Assembly (NCBI RefSeq): GCF_028372415.1
Contig: NC_092873.1
Coordinates: forward strand, 352,325,890 to 352,389,889
DNA: 64,000 nt
Direction of reading: 5' to 3'
DNA from: Notamacropus eugenii
Lineage: Eukaryota > Chordata > Mammalia > Diprotodontia > Macropodidae
The notes under the pieces: model-generated
What the model saw: the letters and a program-made list of their open reading frames with translations, nothing else
What the model was told of the DNA's origin: nothing
Database searches by the model: none
Translations under genes and position numbers: made by a program
Part shown: piece by piece, positions 25,889 through 37,184 of the stretch
How positions within the stretch are numbered: the stretch's first letter is position 1
How the letters are laid out: the number at the start of each line of letters is the position of its first letter

Positions 25889-26494
25889 AAAACATTTTCT
25901 TAACAGACATGTGAAAGAAAACATAAACAAAAAAGAAACTTCAAGAAAAATAAAAAAGTATGCTTGAATCTGTATTTGGACACCATCAATTCTTTCTCTG
26001 GGGATGGATAGCATTTTTCATCATAAATCTTTCAGGATTGTCCTGCATCATTACATTACTAAGAATAGCTAAGTCATTCACAGGTGATCCTTTTCCAATA
26101 CTGTTGTTACTTTGTACACAGTACATGTCATATTGCAGCAGCAAGTCTCTCCAGGTTTTTCCAAAAACATCCCACTTTCATTTCCCATAGCATAATATAT
26201 TGTATTCCATCAAAATCACATACTGCAGCTTGTTCAGCCATTCCCCAACTGATAGGCATCCCCTCAATTTCCAATTCTTTGTCATGAAAAAAAGTTGCTA
26301 CAAATATTTTTAAATTCATAAGTTCTTTTCCTTTTTAAAAAAATCTCATATGGGATAGGAGACCTAGTGGTAGTAGTACTAGGTCAAAGGGTGTGTATAG
26401 TTACACCAATATATTCTAAATGGATGCACAATCCCAATATTAAAGATCATAGTATAAAAAAATATAGTATAGTATAAATATAGCATAGTATAAA

Positions 26495-27690
26495 AAAAAA
26501 CAGATCACATACTTCTCCCAGATTTGTGCAGGAAAGGTTATAGGTAGAGGTAACTACAAAAGATAAAATAGATAACTTTGATTACATGAAAAGCTTCTGT
26601 ACAGACAAATTAAAGCATTTAGCATAAGAAGGGGAGTGATTGAATGGGAAAATATCTTTTTATCAAATTTCTCTGATGAAAATTTGGTATCTAAGATGTA
26701 TTATGTGTCTATCATTAATAATCATCTCCCAACAGATAAATGTTCAAAGGATATGAACAAACAGCTTCCAAAACAGCAAAGTATTTAGAGCCACATGAAA
26801 GAATGCTCCAAATCACTAATAATCAGAGAAATGCAAATCAAAACAACACTGAGATTTTACCTTATAACCTGAAAATTGTCAAAATGGCCCCAAAATGGCA
26901 AGATTCAATATTGGAGGGTTTGTGGAGTGATAGACACACTAATGGATTGTTGGTGGGGCTGTGAAATGTTGCAACAATTTTGGAAAACAATTTAGAATGA
27001 GGTAAATTAAGTGACTAAAATGTCCGTGATCTCTGAACCAGAGATTCCATTACTGGGATTATATTTCAAGAAAGCTATAAGAAGAAAGTCTCTATGTACA
27101 TCAAAATATTTATAACAGCACTTTTTGTGATAGCAAAGAATTGGAATCAAAGCAGATGTTTATCATTTGCAGAACAGATAAACAAATTGTGGTGCATGAA
27201 CATCATGGAATATCACTATGCTGTAAGAAATGAGGTGTGTGATGAATACAGAGAAAGATCTATAAGACCTAGTGCAGAGTGAAGAAAGTAGAGTCAAGAA
27301 AACAATATACATACCAATTCCACAACAATGGAAATGGAAATAACAACATATCCAAAGTCAAAAGTGAATGTAACAAAATTATAAAGATCAAGCAGGACCT
27401 GAATGAAAAGATATGAGAGGACACTTTTAACCCACACCTTTGTAGAGGTGGGAAGTCCCGAGGTATTAGACATTGCTCATATTTTCAGGGTTTGCTTGTT
27501 TGTTTGTCTGGTTTGTTTTTTGGTTTTGTTTGTTTGTTTGTTTGTTTGTTTTTTGCAATTTAACAATCAGTTGTACTGATTTTTTTCTCACTAAAAGAAT
27601 TATTTGTTTCATGGGATGACTCTGAGAAGGTGAGGGATAGTTGGGATATCTATGATGATGTAAGAAGCAGAAGACAGTAATAAAAACTCA
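26495..27690 (+). mobile_element. Older LINE-1, ORF2 C-terminal region and 3' end
   Basis: The translation carries QITNNQRNANQNN, then a diverged C-terminal block and IFITALFVIAKNWNQSRCLS with INKLWCMNIMEYHYAVRN. These match LINE-1 ORF2 C-termini but are more diverged than the 17.2-kb copy. Several stops and shifts. Confidence 0.8.
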
Positions 27691-27714
27691 TTTTAAAATC
27701 TAAAATTTAAAAAT

Positions 27715-28200
27715 GCAATGTTTAAGAAAAACGACTTACTATGTGCCAGATACTCAGGCACCGAGTGATTAGGAGAGTGAATTTTTGACCCAAGGAAAAT
27801 CTTATCCCTCAGGGAGGCCCCGTAGGCACAAAAATACTTGTAGCAGCAGTTCTTGTAATAGAAAAAAAAGTAGCAATTCATTAAATGTCTCAATAAATTA
27901 TAGTAAAACAACAACACAATGATTGAAATTGAATGCTATGAAATTATAATGAGTAACTTAGGCCCCAACGAAGAAATATGAAAAAATACCTTCCTACCCA
28001 CCTCTTTGCACAGTTAGGAACGGGGAACTATCAGCATGGAATATCACATATAATGCCAGCTGTTTTCAATGTGTTGGTTAATTTTGCTGGACTGTTTCTC
28101 CACTCTTATTATTCTTTGTCATAAAGAATGACTCTCTTGAATGAAATTTTCTGGAATTTTTGGAAATTTTGCTGGTGCAAAAAATAAAATAATAAAAATT
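27715..28200 (+). mobile_element. Diverged LINE-1-type 3' end
   Basis: ACAAAAATACTTGTAGCAGC, GCAATTCATTAAATGTCTCA, GAATGCTATGAAATTATAAT and a late AAAATAAAATAATAAAAAT tail recall an LINE-1 3' end. A CORE-SINE-like TTACTATGTGCCAGATACTC lies at its start. Confidence 0.5.
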
Positions 28201-29210
28201 TATCTCCAACAATTATTATTGTAGGTCATCGGCACTCTTGTCTGTGCAATGAATGATTTAGTGACACTGGATCCTAGCAGAAAAGTCATGGCATTGGCTA
28301 GGGGATGATCTCCCTGGATTGTAATGTGTTCACAAGCATAGCATGCTTGATGAAATCTGCAATAACTACCAGACCAAAGACAAGAAGTATGACAAGTTTA
28401 ACCAATATGATACAAGCAATGAATTTCATCAGTGATATGTCATACAAAACTTTACCCTCTGGAAAATTAGTACCCTTTCTTTGAGAGGGAAGATGAGGGC
28501 AGAAATGAATGCAAACAGTTTTATCAGTTGATGTATAATAGCAACAGAAATCTTGGATGATTACACCTGAGAGATCTATTTAAATGATAATCCTGAACCC
28601 AATAAGCCACATCCCTTCTGTGGTTGGGCAGCAGAGCAAGGGCTGTTAGTGAGATGGAACAGAACAGTGAACTGTCCAGAATTCAAGAGGTGAAAAGGGT
28701 TAGCTAAGGATTGTAACAAGCACATTAAGAGATAGAGGCAGTAAATATCATTTTGCCATTGAAGAGTCCTGTTCATTTGGGGATTCATTTGGGAATAGTT
28801 TAAGTTCAGTGTGTGGAGCATTGTTGTATTGAACCTAACCAGTTGGTTCTGGTTGGCTTCCTTCACAATGCAACCCCTTCAATCAGGTCTTTAAGTATTT
28901 AGCAAGAACAATTAGCCATTTCCATAGATGGAAGTATACAACTCACCATTTTTGTCCCCCCCCCCCAAAAAAAAACTGTTCTAAAATGGAATGGTTTAGC
29001 AGTTGACAATATACTACTTTAGAAAAGTGGGAAAGAAAATATAATTCTACCATACCTTTTTGATAACTCCCTCCAACTTGGTACTCACACTTAGATTAGG
29101 GCCAGAGAAGATTGCTGCTACTTTGGGTTCCAGGGATCCTAGAAATCCTATGGGTACCCATTTCTACTACTGGCAGTACATGTAGGTAAAATACAAAACA
29201 AAAAAAAAAA
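28201..29210. other. No gene recognised
   Basis: Unassigned. A C-run followed by an A-run lies at 28957-28975. A 96-codon minus frame (28576-28866) has no known domain. Confidence 0.3.
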
Positions 29211-29214
29211 TACA

Positions 29215-29650
29215 TAATATTGATTTTTCATTAGTTTATTTATTTTAAAATTTTCAACATTCACTTCCATAAGTTTTACATTTTCTTCCCTTCCCTCCTC
29301 CCTCCCCAAGACAGCATGCAATCTGATATAGGCTCTACACATATCTATTAAACACATTTTCACATTAGTCATGTTGCATAGAAGAATTATAATGAATAGG
29401 AGAAACCTTGAGAAAGAAAACAAAACAAGACAAAAAAAAGAAAATAGTCTGCTTTACTCTGCATTGACTCTACAATTCTTTCTCTGGATGCGAATGGCAT
29501 TTTCCATCATTGCTGAGAAGGGCTAAGTCTATCAAGGTCAGTGATCGGACACTGTGGCTGTTACTATGTACAATATTCTCCTGGTTCTCTTCACTTCACT
29601 CAGCATCAGTTCATATGAGTGTTTCCAGGTTTTTCTGAAGTTCACCCATA
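29215..29650 (-). mobile_element. LINE-1 3' end
   Basis: TTTTCAACATTCACTTCCAT, GATATAGGCTCTACACATAT, GTCATGTTGCATAGAAGAAT, CACTCAGCATCAGTTCATAT. Confidence 0.8.
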
Positions 29651-29769
29651 ATTTTTAAAAAGATTTTTAAAAGAGAAAGAATCCTCCCCCGAAAGAATAA
29701 GGGGGAAATAATAACGTTTTTGAGAAACAGATACTTATTGGATGGAGTGTACTAGACTACATTTGGATT

Positions 29770-29950
29770 TAGAAGAGACCAGGATTTTAATTCCACTTTC
29801 GATCTAACTTAAATTAGATTCCACCTCTGGCCCTTAGTTATATTATCATCAGCAAAATCACTTGAGCCCTGGTTTCCTCATTTGTAAAACTGGGATAATA
29901 ATTATAGTAATTCCTATTCCACAGGGTTAGTGTGAGCCTTAAATTGCAAT
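29770..29950 (+). mobile_element. MIR-type SINE fragment
   Basis: GTTTCCTCATTTGTAAAACT and GGGATAATAATTATAGTAAT with AGGGTTAGTGTGAGCCTTAA are the usual MIR 3' wording. Confidence 0.6.
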
Positions 29951-29964
29951 AATGTGTACAATGT

Positions 29965-30415
29965 ATATTATTGTTCTATAAGAAATGACAAGCAGGATGA
30001 TTTCAGAAAAAAACTGGAAAGATTTATATGAATGGCTGCAAAGTGAAGTGAGCAGACCCAGGAGAACGCTGTACAATGAAGAAGAACTGAATGGCTTAGC
30101 TATTCTCTGCAATACAATGATCTAAAAGACTAATGATGAAGCATACTATCTGCCTCCAGAGAAAGAACTGATATTGTTTGAATATAGAGGGAAGCATACT
30201 ATTTTCACTTTTTTCTTTCATTCGAGTCTCGTTGTACAAAATGATTCATATGGAAATATTTTACATGATTGTACATGTATAACCTATATCTAATTGCTTA
30301 CGGTCGGGGAGGGGGAGTGTTAGAATTTAGAATTCAAAACTTAAAAAACAAATGATTAAAAAATTGTTTTTAACATGTAATTGGGGAAAAATAAAAAATA
30401 TTTTAAAATAATGTA
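29965..30415 (+). mobile_element. LINE-1 3' end
   Basis: TTGTTCTATAAGAAATGACA, GCAAAGTGAAGTGAGCAGAC, CTATTCTCTGCAATACAATG, ATTCATATGGAAATATTTTA and an A-rich end. Confidence 0.8.
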
Positions 30416-30859
30416 CGTAAAGTGCTTTGCTCTGTTTGTTTCAAATGGACACAGTCACACAGAAAAAGGTGAAATATAGATGCATCCACTATTCCAAATA
30501 AACCCCCCTACATTCCCACATCCTTAAGCGCAGCATTCACAGTCCAGATCTGCAAGGCAGCTAGCTCTACGTTCGAGCTTCTCAGCTGCAGCTAGACACT
30601 GACCCCTTCTGGATGATTCAGTGATGGCATCCTGCCTGTTCTAGGTCTCTCACGATTTCCGCCAAGGATGGGAAAGGGAAAGGTTTCTCCAGTTCTGAGT
30701 AACTAGTAATATCTGTAAATAATGAGAGAAGGTCAAGGGGTAGAAGATGAGGATGAAAAAATGACAGAGAATTTGACTTGTTGGCTGCGGAAGTTTAAAA
30801 ACGTTGCTCTGCGACTGGGGATCCTGGACTTCTGGGGTTGCATATCCCCGGGCCTTAGT

Positions 30860-31010
30860 TTCTTCCTCCTGTCATCTAAGGATGGGCTAGTGACGTCATG
30901 CTGGCAATACTTTTAGCAGTCCTTGGAAAAAGCTATATAAAAAATCGTTTTATACGCAATGGCAATCTTTGACCAGGAGGGGGAGTTAAACAACATGTTC
31001 TCTCCTCCCC
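30860..31010 (+). promoter_or_regulatory. CRE plus TATA promoter-like module
   Basis: A full palindromic CRE, TGACGTCA, lies at 30891-30898. A strong TATA box, TATATAAAAAA, begins at 30934, 35 bp after the CRE. The next bases contain TCGTTTTATACG (30945-30956), a posterior-Hox/CDX-like core. The usual spacing would put a plus-strand start near 30965. No convincing protein follows, so a non-coding transcript is as likely as a gene. The module sits at the edge of a repeat-poor island, which supports function but does not prove it. Confidence 0.35.
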
Positions 31011-31249
31011 CTTTTCCCATTACTTAAAAAAAAAAAAAGCTTTGCTTTTTAGATTAGCAATTGCAATTATTTCTTTTCTCCCCTTTATATCTTTCCTCAC
31101 CAATTGAAAAAGATAAGAAAAACAAAACCCTTGTAACAAATATGCATAGTCAAGCAAAAGGAATTCCCCTCATTGGCCATGACCAAAAAATGGACCCGGA
31201 GTCCATCTCTTCTCTCTTAGGAGGTAGGTCGCTTACTTCGTCATCAGTC

Positions 31250-31460
31250 CTCTGAAAACGCTCTCCTTTCTCTGCTCTCCTCTGCCTTTCCTTCCTTCCT
31301 CCCCCACCCCCAAGCTCCATCTGGAGGCGGTGCCCCAGCCGCTGGCCGAAGGGGGGGCGGGGAGCGGCGCTGTCCCCCAGGGCCCGCAGTGGCGCCACGC
31401 AGGGTAGTGAGGGCTGTAGAGACCAGGCTTATAAACGAGGAAGCTGGGCCGCCTAGTTAG
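31250..31460. promoter_or_regulatory. Small GC-rich/CpG patch
   Basis: About 200 bases rich in G+C and CpG, including GGGGGGGCGGGGAGCGGCGC near 31351-31370. It is followed by an AGGCTTATAAACGAGG stretch (near 31425-31440) that contains a posterior-Hox-like TTATAAA. It lies 300-500 bases downstream of the CRE/TATA module and could belong to the same promoter. No gene body is recognisable. Confidence 0.3.
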
Positions 31461-33402
31461 AGATTAACTAGCTGGAAAGACATCTTTCTTCCCTCTCGCC
31501 ACTCCCCTCCCACCCCACCCCAATCTTCTAGTCAGTTCCCTACGTATTCTTCAGGGGTCGGCATTGAGAGGGTCTACGTAGGAGGGAAGGAAAGCCTCTT
31601 TGTTGCCCTAGCCCTGGAGACCTTAATTGCGTTAACTTGCGTACTGCAAGTCCTGCTTTGCCTCTTACTGTCTCTGTCCTTGTCTTACCTTCGGATCTCC
31701 TCCTCCAGCCTTCTGTATTTCCGAGGCAGTCCACTGCCCGCTCCCTTCTGTGTTATGAAAAGGCTGCAAAAACTGAGATAATCGTCGCAACAAATCCTCT
31801 GTGTCCATCTTTTTGAGCCTACTTCAAAAGGTGTGGGGAGGGGCGAATGGGTCGTTGACCGATCACTCCTTATCCCATTCCAATCAGCCCAGTCCTCTCC
31901 TTTCCACTTATTCGGAGCTGTTGAAAACCAATGAGTGACTAATTCCTCCTGAATTTTTGAACATTATCTGTGCTTCAGTTTTCCGTTCGGTAAAATGAGG
32001 TTTAGATCGAGGCAAATGGAGTTTTAAGGGCTATAATTAAAATAGTTACGAGAAAAACTAATACAGTAAAAGATATGATTGATCAGGAGCTCTAAACAAC
32101 TGCTGAAAGTCTGCTCAAAGTAAATCAAGGCAATATTAAACAGCATATTTGAATTTCTGCAAGGCACTTGACTGTCTTTCACAATATCTTGGTGGAAAGA
32201 TGGAGAGGTGCAGGCTGAATAATATTTAGATGGGTTTCAAATGATTAAACAACTGAATCAAGAGACTGTAGATTAATTGTATCCACATTAACCTTGAAAG
32301 ATGTCTTTAGTGGAGTGACACAGGACTCTTCTTTTGGGTCTTGTTCAATATTTTTAGTCAGTATCTTAGATGAAACCATGCTTATCATGCTTTCAATTGA
32401 CAGGAGGCTTGGAGGAATAGTTAATATGATAGGAGATGGAGTCAGGATCCAAAAATATTTCAGTGGGTTAGTAACTAGATGACATTTAAAAAGGAGGAAA
32501 CATATATCCCGCTTCTCCATAGAGAGATTGAGGACTATGGGGATAAAAATTGTGTGTACTGTCAGTTTTATTACTGGATGAGTTTCATTCAGTGTTGTCT
32601 TTGTTACAAAAGAGGATTCAATTGGGAAATATTAAGAAATGATTCTATTATTTTTAAAAGGCATGAATAAAAATTAAACAGAAGGATGAATATATACAAA
32701 ACTTTCATCTTAGATTCAAATAACAAATTGTACAGCATGGTGTAGATGTAGGTAGAAAGCAGTTCATGTTTGTTTTTTTTTTTTAAAAAAAAAGATGCAG
32801 TGGTTTTAGTGGAAGGCAAACTCAATATTTGTATGTAGTATGACTTGTGTAGCAGTTTGTTTCAATAATTAGCTCATATTAAGTCTAGGGCCACTTAGAG
32901 CCACATGGTTCCCTCCTCTCCTGCTTTTGGGGGTTTTATTAAACAAAAAAAGTTAGTAGTGAAATTACAATCACTCCAAGCCTACAATTAGGAAAATTCC
33001 TAACATTTAAGAAAAATTTTGGTTTAATTTATATTTTAATCTATTTCTAATTAACTCCTGGTCTGTTTGTGAGGCAACATTGAGGTCATCAGAAACATTT
33101 ATATAAAGAAAAAGCACAGTATATTATAGTATTTTTTGGTAGAGAGGAACTTATCTTTGAACTTCCCCCAATCTACAAGGAGATGGGCAGAACTGGTGGC
33201 ATCAGTCTGATGATTCTGTTCTCCAGATGCCAAGTGTCTCAATCTCCCTTCTCTATCACTGCTTAGTCCTACTTTCTCCTTTTCACAGAGGCCAGTTCTC
33301 TTAGTCCTAATTCTAGGGATCATTCCTTCCTCTTTGCTTGCCTGACCCAGAAATATTTCTTTGGTTCTTAATTGGTTCCTGTTTCCACACAAGCTTCTTA
33401 AC

Positions 33403-34097
33403 TGCCAGGCCTAGAGGCCTGAGGGCTACCCGAGTCTTACCTTACCTATCGCAGGTCTTCAGCTGGCCAAACCGGATAAACGTATGAGAGAAGAGACTTT
33501 CCAGAGTCGAACAAGGGTTAGGCTTTATTCAGGGTCTTGGTTACATGTGCAGGGGGAACTCTTCCTTAGGAGAGAGAGAGAAATCTCCCAAGGAGGCAAA
33601 GATCTTACAGTAAGAGAATGAAAGCAGAAGTGGAAGTGGGGAGAGAGGGGAGAGGCAAGAGCGAAGAGAGGAGAGAAGGAAGAGGGGCCTTCTGTCCTCT
33701 AAGGGCCTCTCAGCGCTAAGAGCGCCTTCAGGCTTTCCTGACCCTACTTAAGCTCTCCTGCCGCATGGTTTGCATCTGAATACCGTGCCTGTTAGATAAC
33801 AATAGGTGTGCTCAGACCCGGGCCAATCTCAAGGGCAGGGATGCTCTCTCCCATCACTTTTCTCGCGGGAAGAGGCGGAAATTCACGAGATAGCTCGGTC
33901 TCACACCTCAATTCCCTGCTGTTCCCTGGGGGGCCTCATGAGAACTCTAAGGTTTAGAAGTCCTCACTTTTACCTGCCCGAGACTGTCCACATGGAACTG
34001 AGCTTACACCCCCAACACTTAACATATGACCAAATCCTCCAATCAGAGCAAGCTTTCTGTTGCATCTTGTTCTGGTTTGTTCAATTCCCACCCAACA
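33403..34097 (-). mobile_element. Solo LTR-like element
   Basis: A roughly 0.7-kb block with TG/CA ends and an AATAAAGC polyadenylation signal on the minus strand (near 33518-33525), followed by an R/U5-like end. TTAAC lies just outside both sides (33398-33402 and 34102-34106). It keeps several CpGs, so it is perhaps younger than the LTR at 7.2 kb. No internal viral region; a fossil of unnamed family. Confidence 0.5.
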
Positions 34098-34529
34098 AAA
34101 GTTAACTGCTTTCAGGTATGGCAGGACAATCAGCAATCAATGAATGTAAGCATCCTTACAAAAGGCAGCAGAAAAAGGTAAGCTGCCTTCTAATGCATTA
34201 ATGAAAACACAGGATTCAGAACAGGGGAGGTTATGGTTCCACTATCTCTTGCTATTTTATTCACTTCTGGATACCATGTTTTAAAAGATTCATTGACAAA
34301 TGGGGTCATGTTGCTAGAAAGGTAACCAGGATAGTAGAATGAAAAGGTTGAAGGAAAAACAACTTTCTTTGAAGAACAGACAATTTTGGAGAAAATATAA
34401 TGCCTGTTTTCAAATACTTGGGTCCCCATATGGAGAAATGATTAAACTTGTTCTTTTTATCTCAAAAGGACAAAACTGGGGTCAATGGTTAGAAAGGGGG
34501 GAAGGATATTTGGGCTGTAATAAGAAAAA

Positions 34530-34800
34530 AACTTGTGGGGTGAAATGAGCAGACCAAGAGAATGTTGTGTACGGTAACTGCAATATTGCTTGAAAAATAA
34601 TCATGAATGACTAAGCTATTTTGAACATTCAAATTATGCATAAAGGACTTTTGAAAGAAAATGCTATCCACCCCAGAAAAAGAAGTGATATACGGAGGTA
34701 TGTATATGTAATATGCCATTGGGAAAGTGAGAGGAAGAGAACTTGAAATTCAAAATATGATGAAAAAGAAACAAAATAAATATAAGATTAAAATAACTGT
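34530..34800 (+). mobile_element. Degraded LINE-1 3' end
   Basis: GAAATGAGCAGACCAAGAGA, GACTAAGCTATTTTGAACAT, ACTTGAAATTCAAAATATGA. Confidence 0.65.
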
Positions 34801-35264
34801 AATAATTAGAGAAAGAAATGACTCGTCAAATATTCAACAGAAACTACGTGACCACTTGTTAGGAATACTGAATAGATTGGGTTGGCTGGAAGACTGTGCT
34901 AAATGACTTTTGAGGTCCCTTCTATTAAACTTATCACTCTTTTCTCCCTCAGGTTGCCTTTAGCTTGGGAAAGGAAGCAGGAAAGTGTTTTCAATGGCAA
35001 ATTTCAGGGGTGGCCATGAAGATTCCTGGGCAGGAGCTGTTGAAAGAGGCTCATTCAGCTTTCTTTGCGCTGTGCGCCCTCTAGTAGCCATCCTTGGTAA
35101 AGCAAGTCTTGGGCAAAAGTGAAAGTTCTCTACGAACAAGACTTAAGAGTTTGGTTCTTATTTCTAAATCAAGGAGGGTTGTGCCATTTCCACGGATAAT
35201 TAGAGTTGGATTCAATTTTTTTTTATTAATTATGGTATATTGCAATATATTTTATGGGGTGAGT

Positions 35265-35462
35265 GTAAGATAACAGATTTCAGAGCTCAGAGACCCTTAG
35301 AGATACTGTAGTCTGGTTGCCTCTGTTGCACATATGGGTAAACTGAGGCAAAGATAGCTTATCCAAAGTCACACTAGCAGCAAATATAAGAGCTGTGATT
35401 CAAACACAGGTCCTGTGACTCCAAGATTCTCTGACTTCAGTTGCACTACACTGTCTCACAAA
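35265..35462 (+). mobile_element. MIR-type CORE-SINE
   Basis: GGGTAAACTGAGGCAAAGAT, CCAAAGTCACACTAGCAGC, TTGCACTACACTGTCTCAC. Confidence 0.7.
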
Positions 35463-35561
35463 CAGAAGAAACATTTTTACAAGGTATTTCTTTCTCTTAT
35501 CTCTTTATGGAATTCCATTAAATCAGCCCCAGGTAGGTAAGGCTGCCTTTCATATTTTTGT

Positions 35562-35785
35562 TGTGGTTGTTCAGTCACTTCAGTCATGACATATTTTCCA
35601 TGACTCCATTTGGGATTTTCTTGTTAAAAATACTGGAGTGGTTTTATCGTTCCCTTCTCTAGTTCATACAGGGTTAAGTGATTTTCCCAGGGTCATAAAG
35701 TTAGTAAGTGTCTGAGGCCAGATTTGAACTCCTTTTCCTGACTCCAAGCCTGGAGCTCTATCCTCTGTGCTACCTAATTACTCCA
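35562..35785 (+). mobile_element. Marsupial SINE (TTGTTCAGTC family)
   Basis: GGTTGTTCAGTCACTTCAGT, GACTCCATTTGGGATTTTCT, GGGTTAAGTGATTTTCCCAG, TTTCCTGACTCCAAGCC, TCTGTGCTACCTAATTAC. Confidence 0.85.
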
Positions 35786-36022
35786 AAGAAGACACTTCTA
35801 CATCCTTCTCCCCTTTCCCATTGCCAGTTTCTATTTTTAATGATAATCATAGGGTCTTAGATTCTGAAGTGGAAGGGACTACAGAAATAATCTTGTTCAA
35901 AGATTCCTAAGCTGGGGTTCATAATTTTTTTAAAAAAATACTCCTATAACTGCATTTCAATATAATCAAATTCTTTTGTAAATCTATGTATTTTATTTTA
36001 TAAAGTGAAAATTTTTGTTTTT

Positions 36023-36312
36023 GCCCAATGTGGTGTTGAACACTTTGTTATGCCTACCACTTGGGGAGGCTGGGGCTGGTGGATCACTTGAATGTGAGAG
36101 TTCTCAATTGCAGTGGAACAAAAGTCAATCAGGCATCCTTACTAAGTCCAGGATGAATATTAGGAGTCCCAAGGACAAGAGGACCACAGGGCTGCCTATG
36201 AAGGGTAAACCAGCCCAAGTCAGAAATAAATAAATAGAAGTATCCCTGCTAATCAGCAGTGAGAAGGGCCTCTGCACTATCAACCTGGGAATAATAGGGA
36301 GACCCAATCTCA
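36023..36312 (+). pseudogene. 7SL (SRP) RNA retropseudogene, full length
   Basis: 7SL is the RNA scaffold of the signal recognition particle. This copy follows it end to end: CTACCACTTGGGGAGGCTGG then GGTGGATCACTTGAATGTGA (5' Alu domain), CAGGGCTGCCTATGAAGGGT and CCAGCCCAAGTCAGAAA (S domain), CCCTGCTAATCAGCAGTGAG, CTCTGCACTATCAACCTGGG, and the end GGGAGACCCAATCTC. About 290 bases, close to the 300 of the gene. Unlike Alu or B1 it keeps the central S domain, so it derives from 7SL itself. A-rich DNA follows (36313-36445), which supports reverse transcription by LINE-1. Most CpGs are gone, so it is old. No clear target-site duplication was found. Confidence 0.85.
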
Positions 36313-36445
36313 AAGAAAGCAAGAAGGCAGAAAGCAAGCAAGCAAGAAATGAAGGAAGGAAGAAAAGAAAGCATGAAAGGAGAAATAAAAAGAGAAAGGA
36401 AGAAAAAAGAGAGAAAAAAAGAAAGAAAAAGAGAAAGAAGGCATG
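36305..36445. repeat. A-rich purine tract after the 7SL copy
   Basis: AAAGAAAGCAAGAAGGCAGA then GAAAGGAAGAAAAAAGAGAG-type units; probably the expanded poly(A) tail of the 7SL copy. Confidence 0.8.
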
Positions 36446-36716
36446 ATAGAGAAGGTGTCCATAAACTCCCATACTGCCAAAGGGATGCATGACATACAAA
36501 AAAGGTTAAGAACTGATGTAGTGCAACCCTTTGCTTCTTACAGAAAAGGAAATTGGAACCTAGAAGTCAAGTAACTTTATCAAGGTCACATGGTTAGTAC
36601 AACCTCCCACGTCTGCAAAGAAAGAAAGACAGTAAATTTCCTCAAATCTTCTCCCAAAACAACTTTATCATCAAAATTTCAGTGTTCAATTCAGATTTTT
36701 CCTTTCCATTTCTATT

Positions 36717-36717
<1 letters not shown>

Positions 36718-36757
<40 letters not shown>
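36718..36757. repeat. (GT)n microsatellite
   Basis: About 19 GT units. Confidence 0.95.
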
Positions 36758-36879
36758 TTCTGCTTGCTTCTTTTTGCATCATAGAATCATAGATTTAAGA
36801 GTTTGGAAGGAACTTCAACAACGCATACATGCATAGATGGACTATCCACTATAACACCTCCAACAAATAATTGTTCAGC

Positions 36880-37140
36880 CTCTGCTTGGTATTGCCAAGT
36901 TTCTCTGAATTCTTAATATTTGTTACTTTCTATAACAATATTCCATTACATTCATGTATCACATTGTGTTTAGTCATTCTTCAATTGACGGACTTCTGCT
37001 TTGCTTTCTTTGCGACTTTGTTTCTAGTTCCTTGCTACCACAAAAGTGCTGTTATGCATATTTGGGTGTATATGGGACCTTTCTGTCTGTCCTTGACCTT
37101 GTTGGGATATATGCATAACAGAAGTATCTCCTGAAAGAGT
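36880..37140 (-). mobile_element. Degraded LINE-1 3' region
   Basis: TAACAATATTCCATTACATT, TAGTCATTCTTCAATTGACG, CTGTTATGCATATTTGGGTG. Confidence 0.6.
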
Positions 37141-37184
37141 ATGGGCGTTTTAATCACTTTTTAAAAAAGAATAATTTCTAATTG

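Larger units (their letters stand above)
30420..33395. other. Repeat-poor unique island
   Basis: Between the LINE-1 3' end finishing near 30415 and the LTR starting near 33403 I see no confident SINE or LINE. Its first 1.1 kb holds the CRE/TATA and GC-rich patches. The rest (31.5-33.4 kb) is ordinary AT-leaning DNA with no long open frame of recognisable function. Confidence 0.4.
35898..36518 (+). mobile_element. hAT-like MITE split by a 7SL retropseudogene
   Basis: The ends are imperfect inverted repeats: ATTCCTAAGCTGGGGTTCAT on the left and AAAAAAGGTTAAGAACTG on the right. The body contains TAACTGCATTTCAATATAAT and GCCAAAGGGATGCATGACAT, wording I associate with a non-autonomous DNA transposon common in mammals. 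The middle (about 36010-36445) is a later retroposed insertion. Confidence 0.5.

Noticed and set aside
28201-28560. Possible retropseudogene of a host mRNA
   Set aside because: Fragments look faintly coding (a KKYDKFNQYDTSNEF-like run), but I cannot name a parent and stops are frequent.
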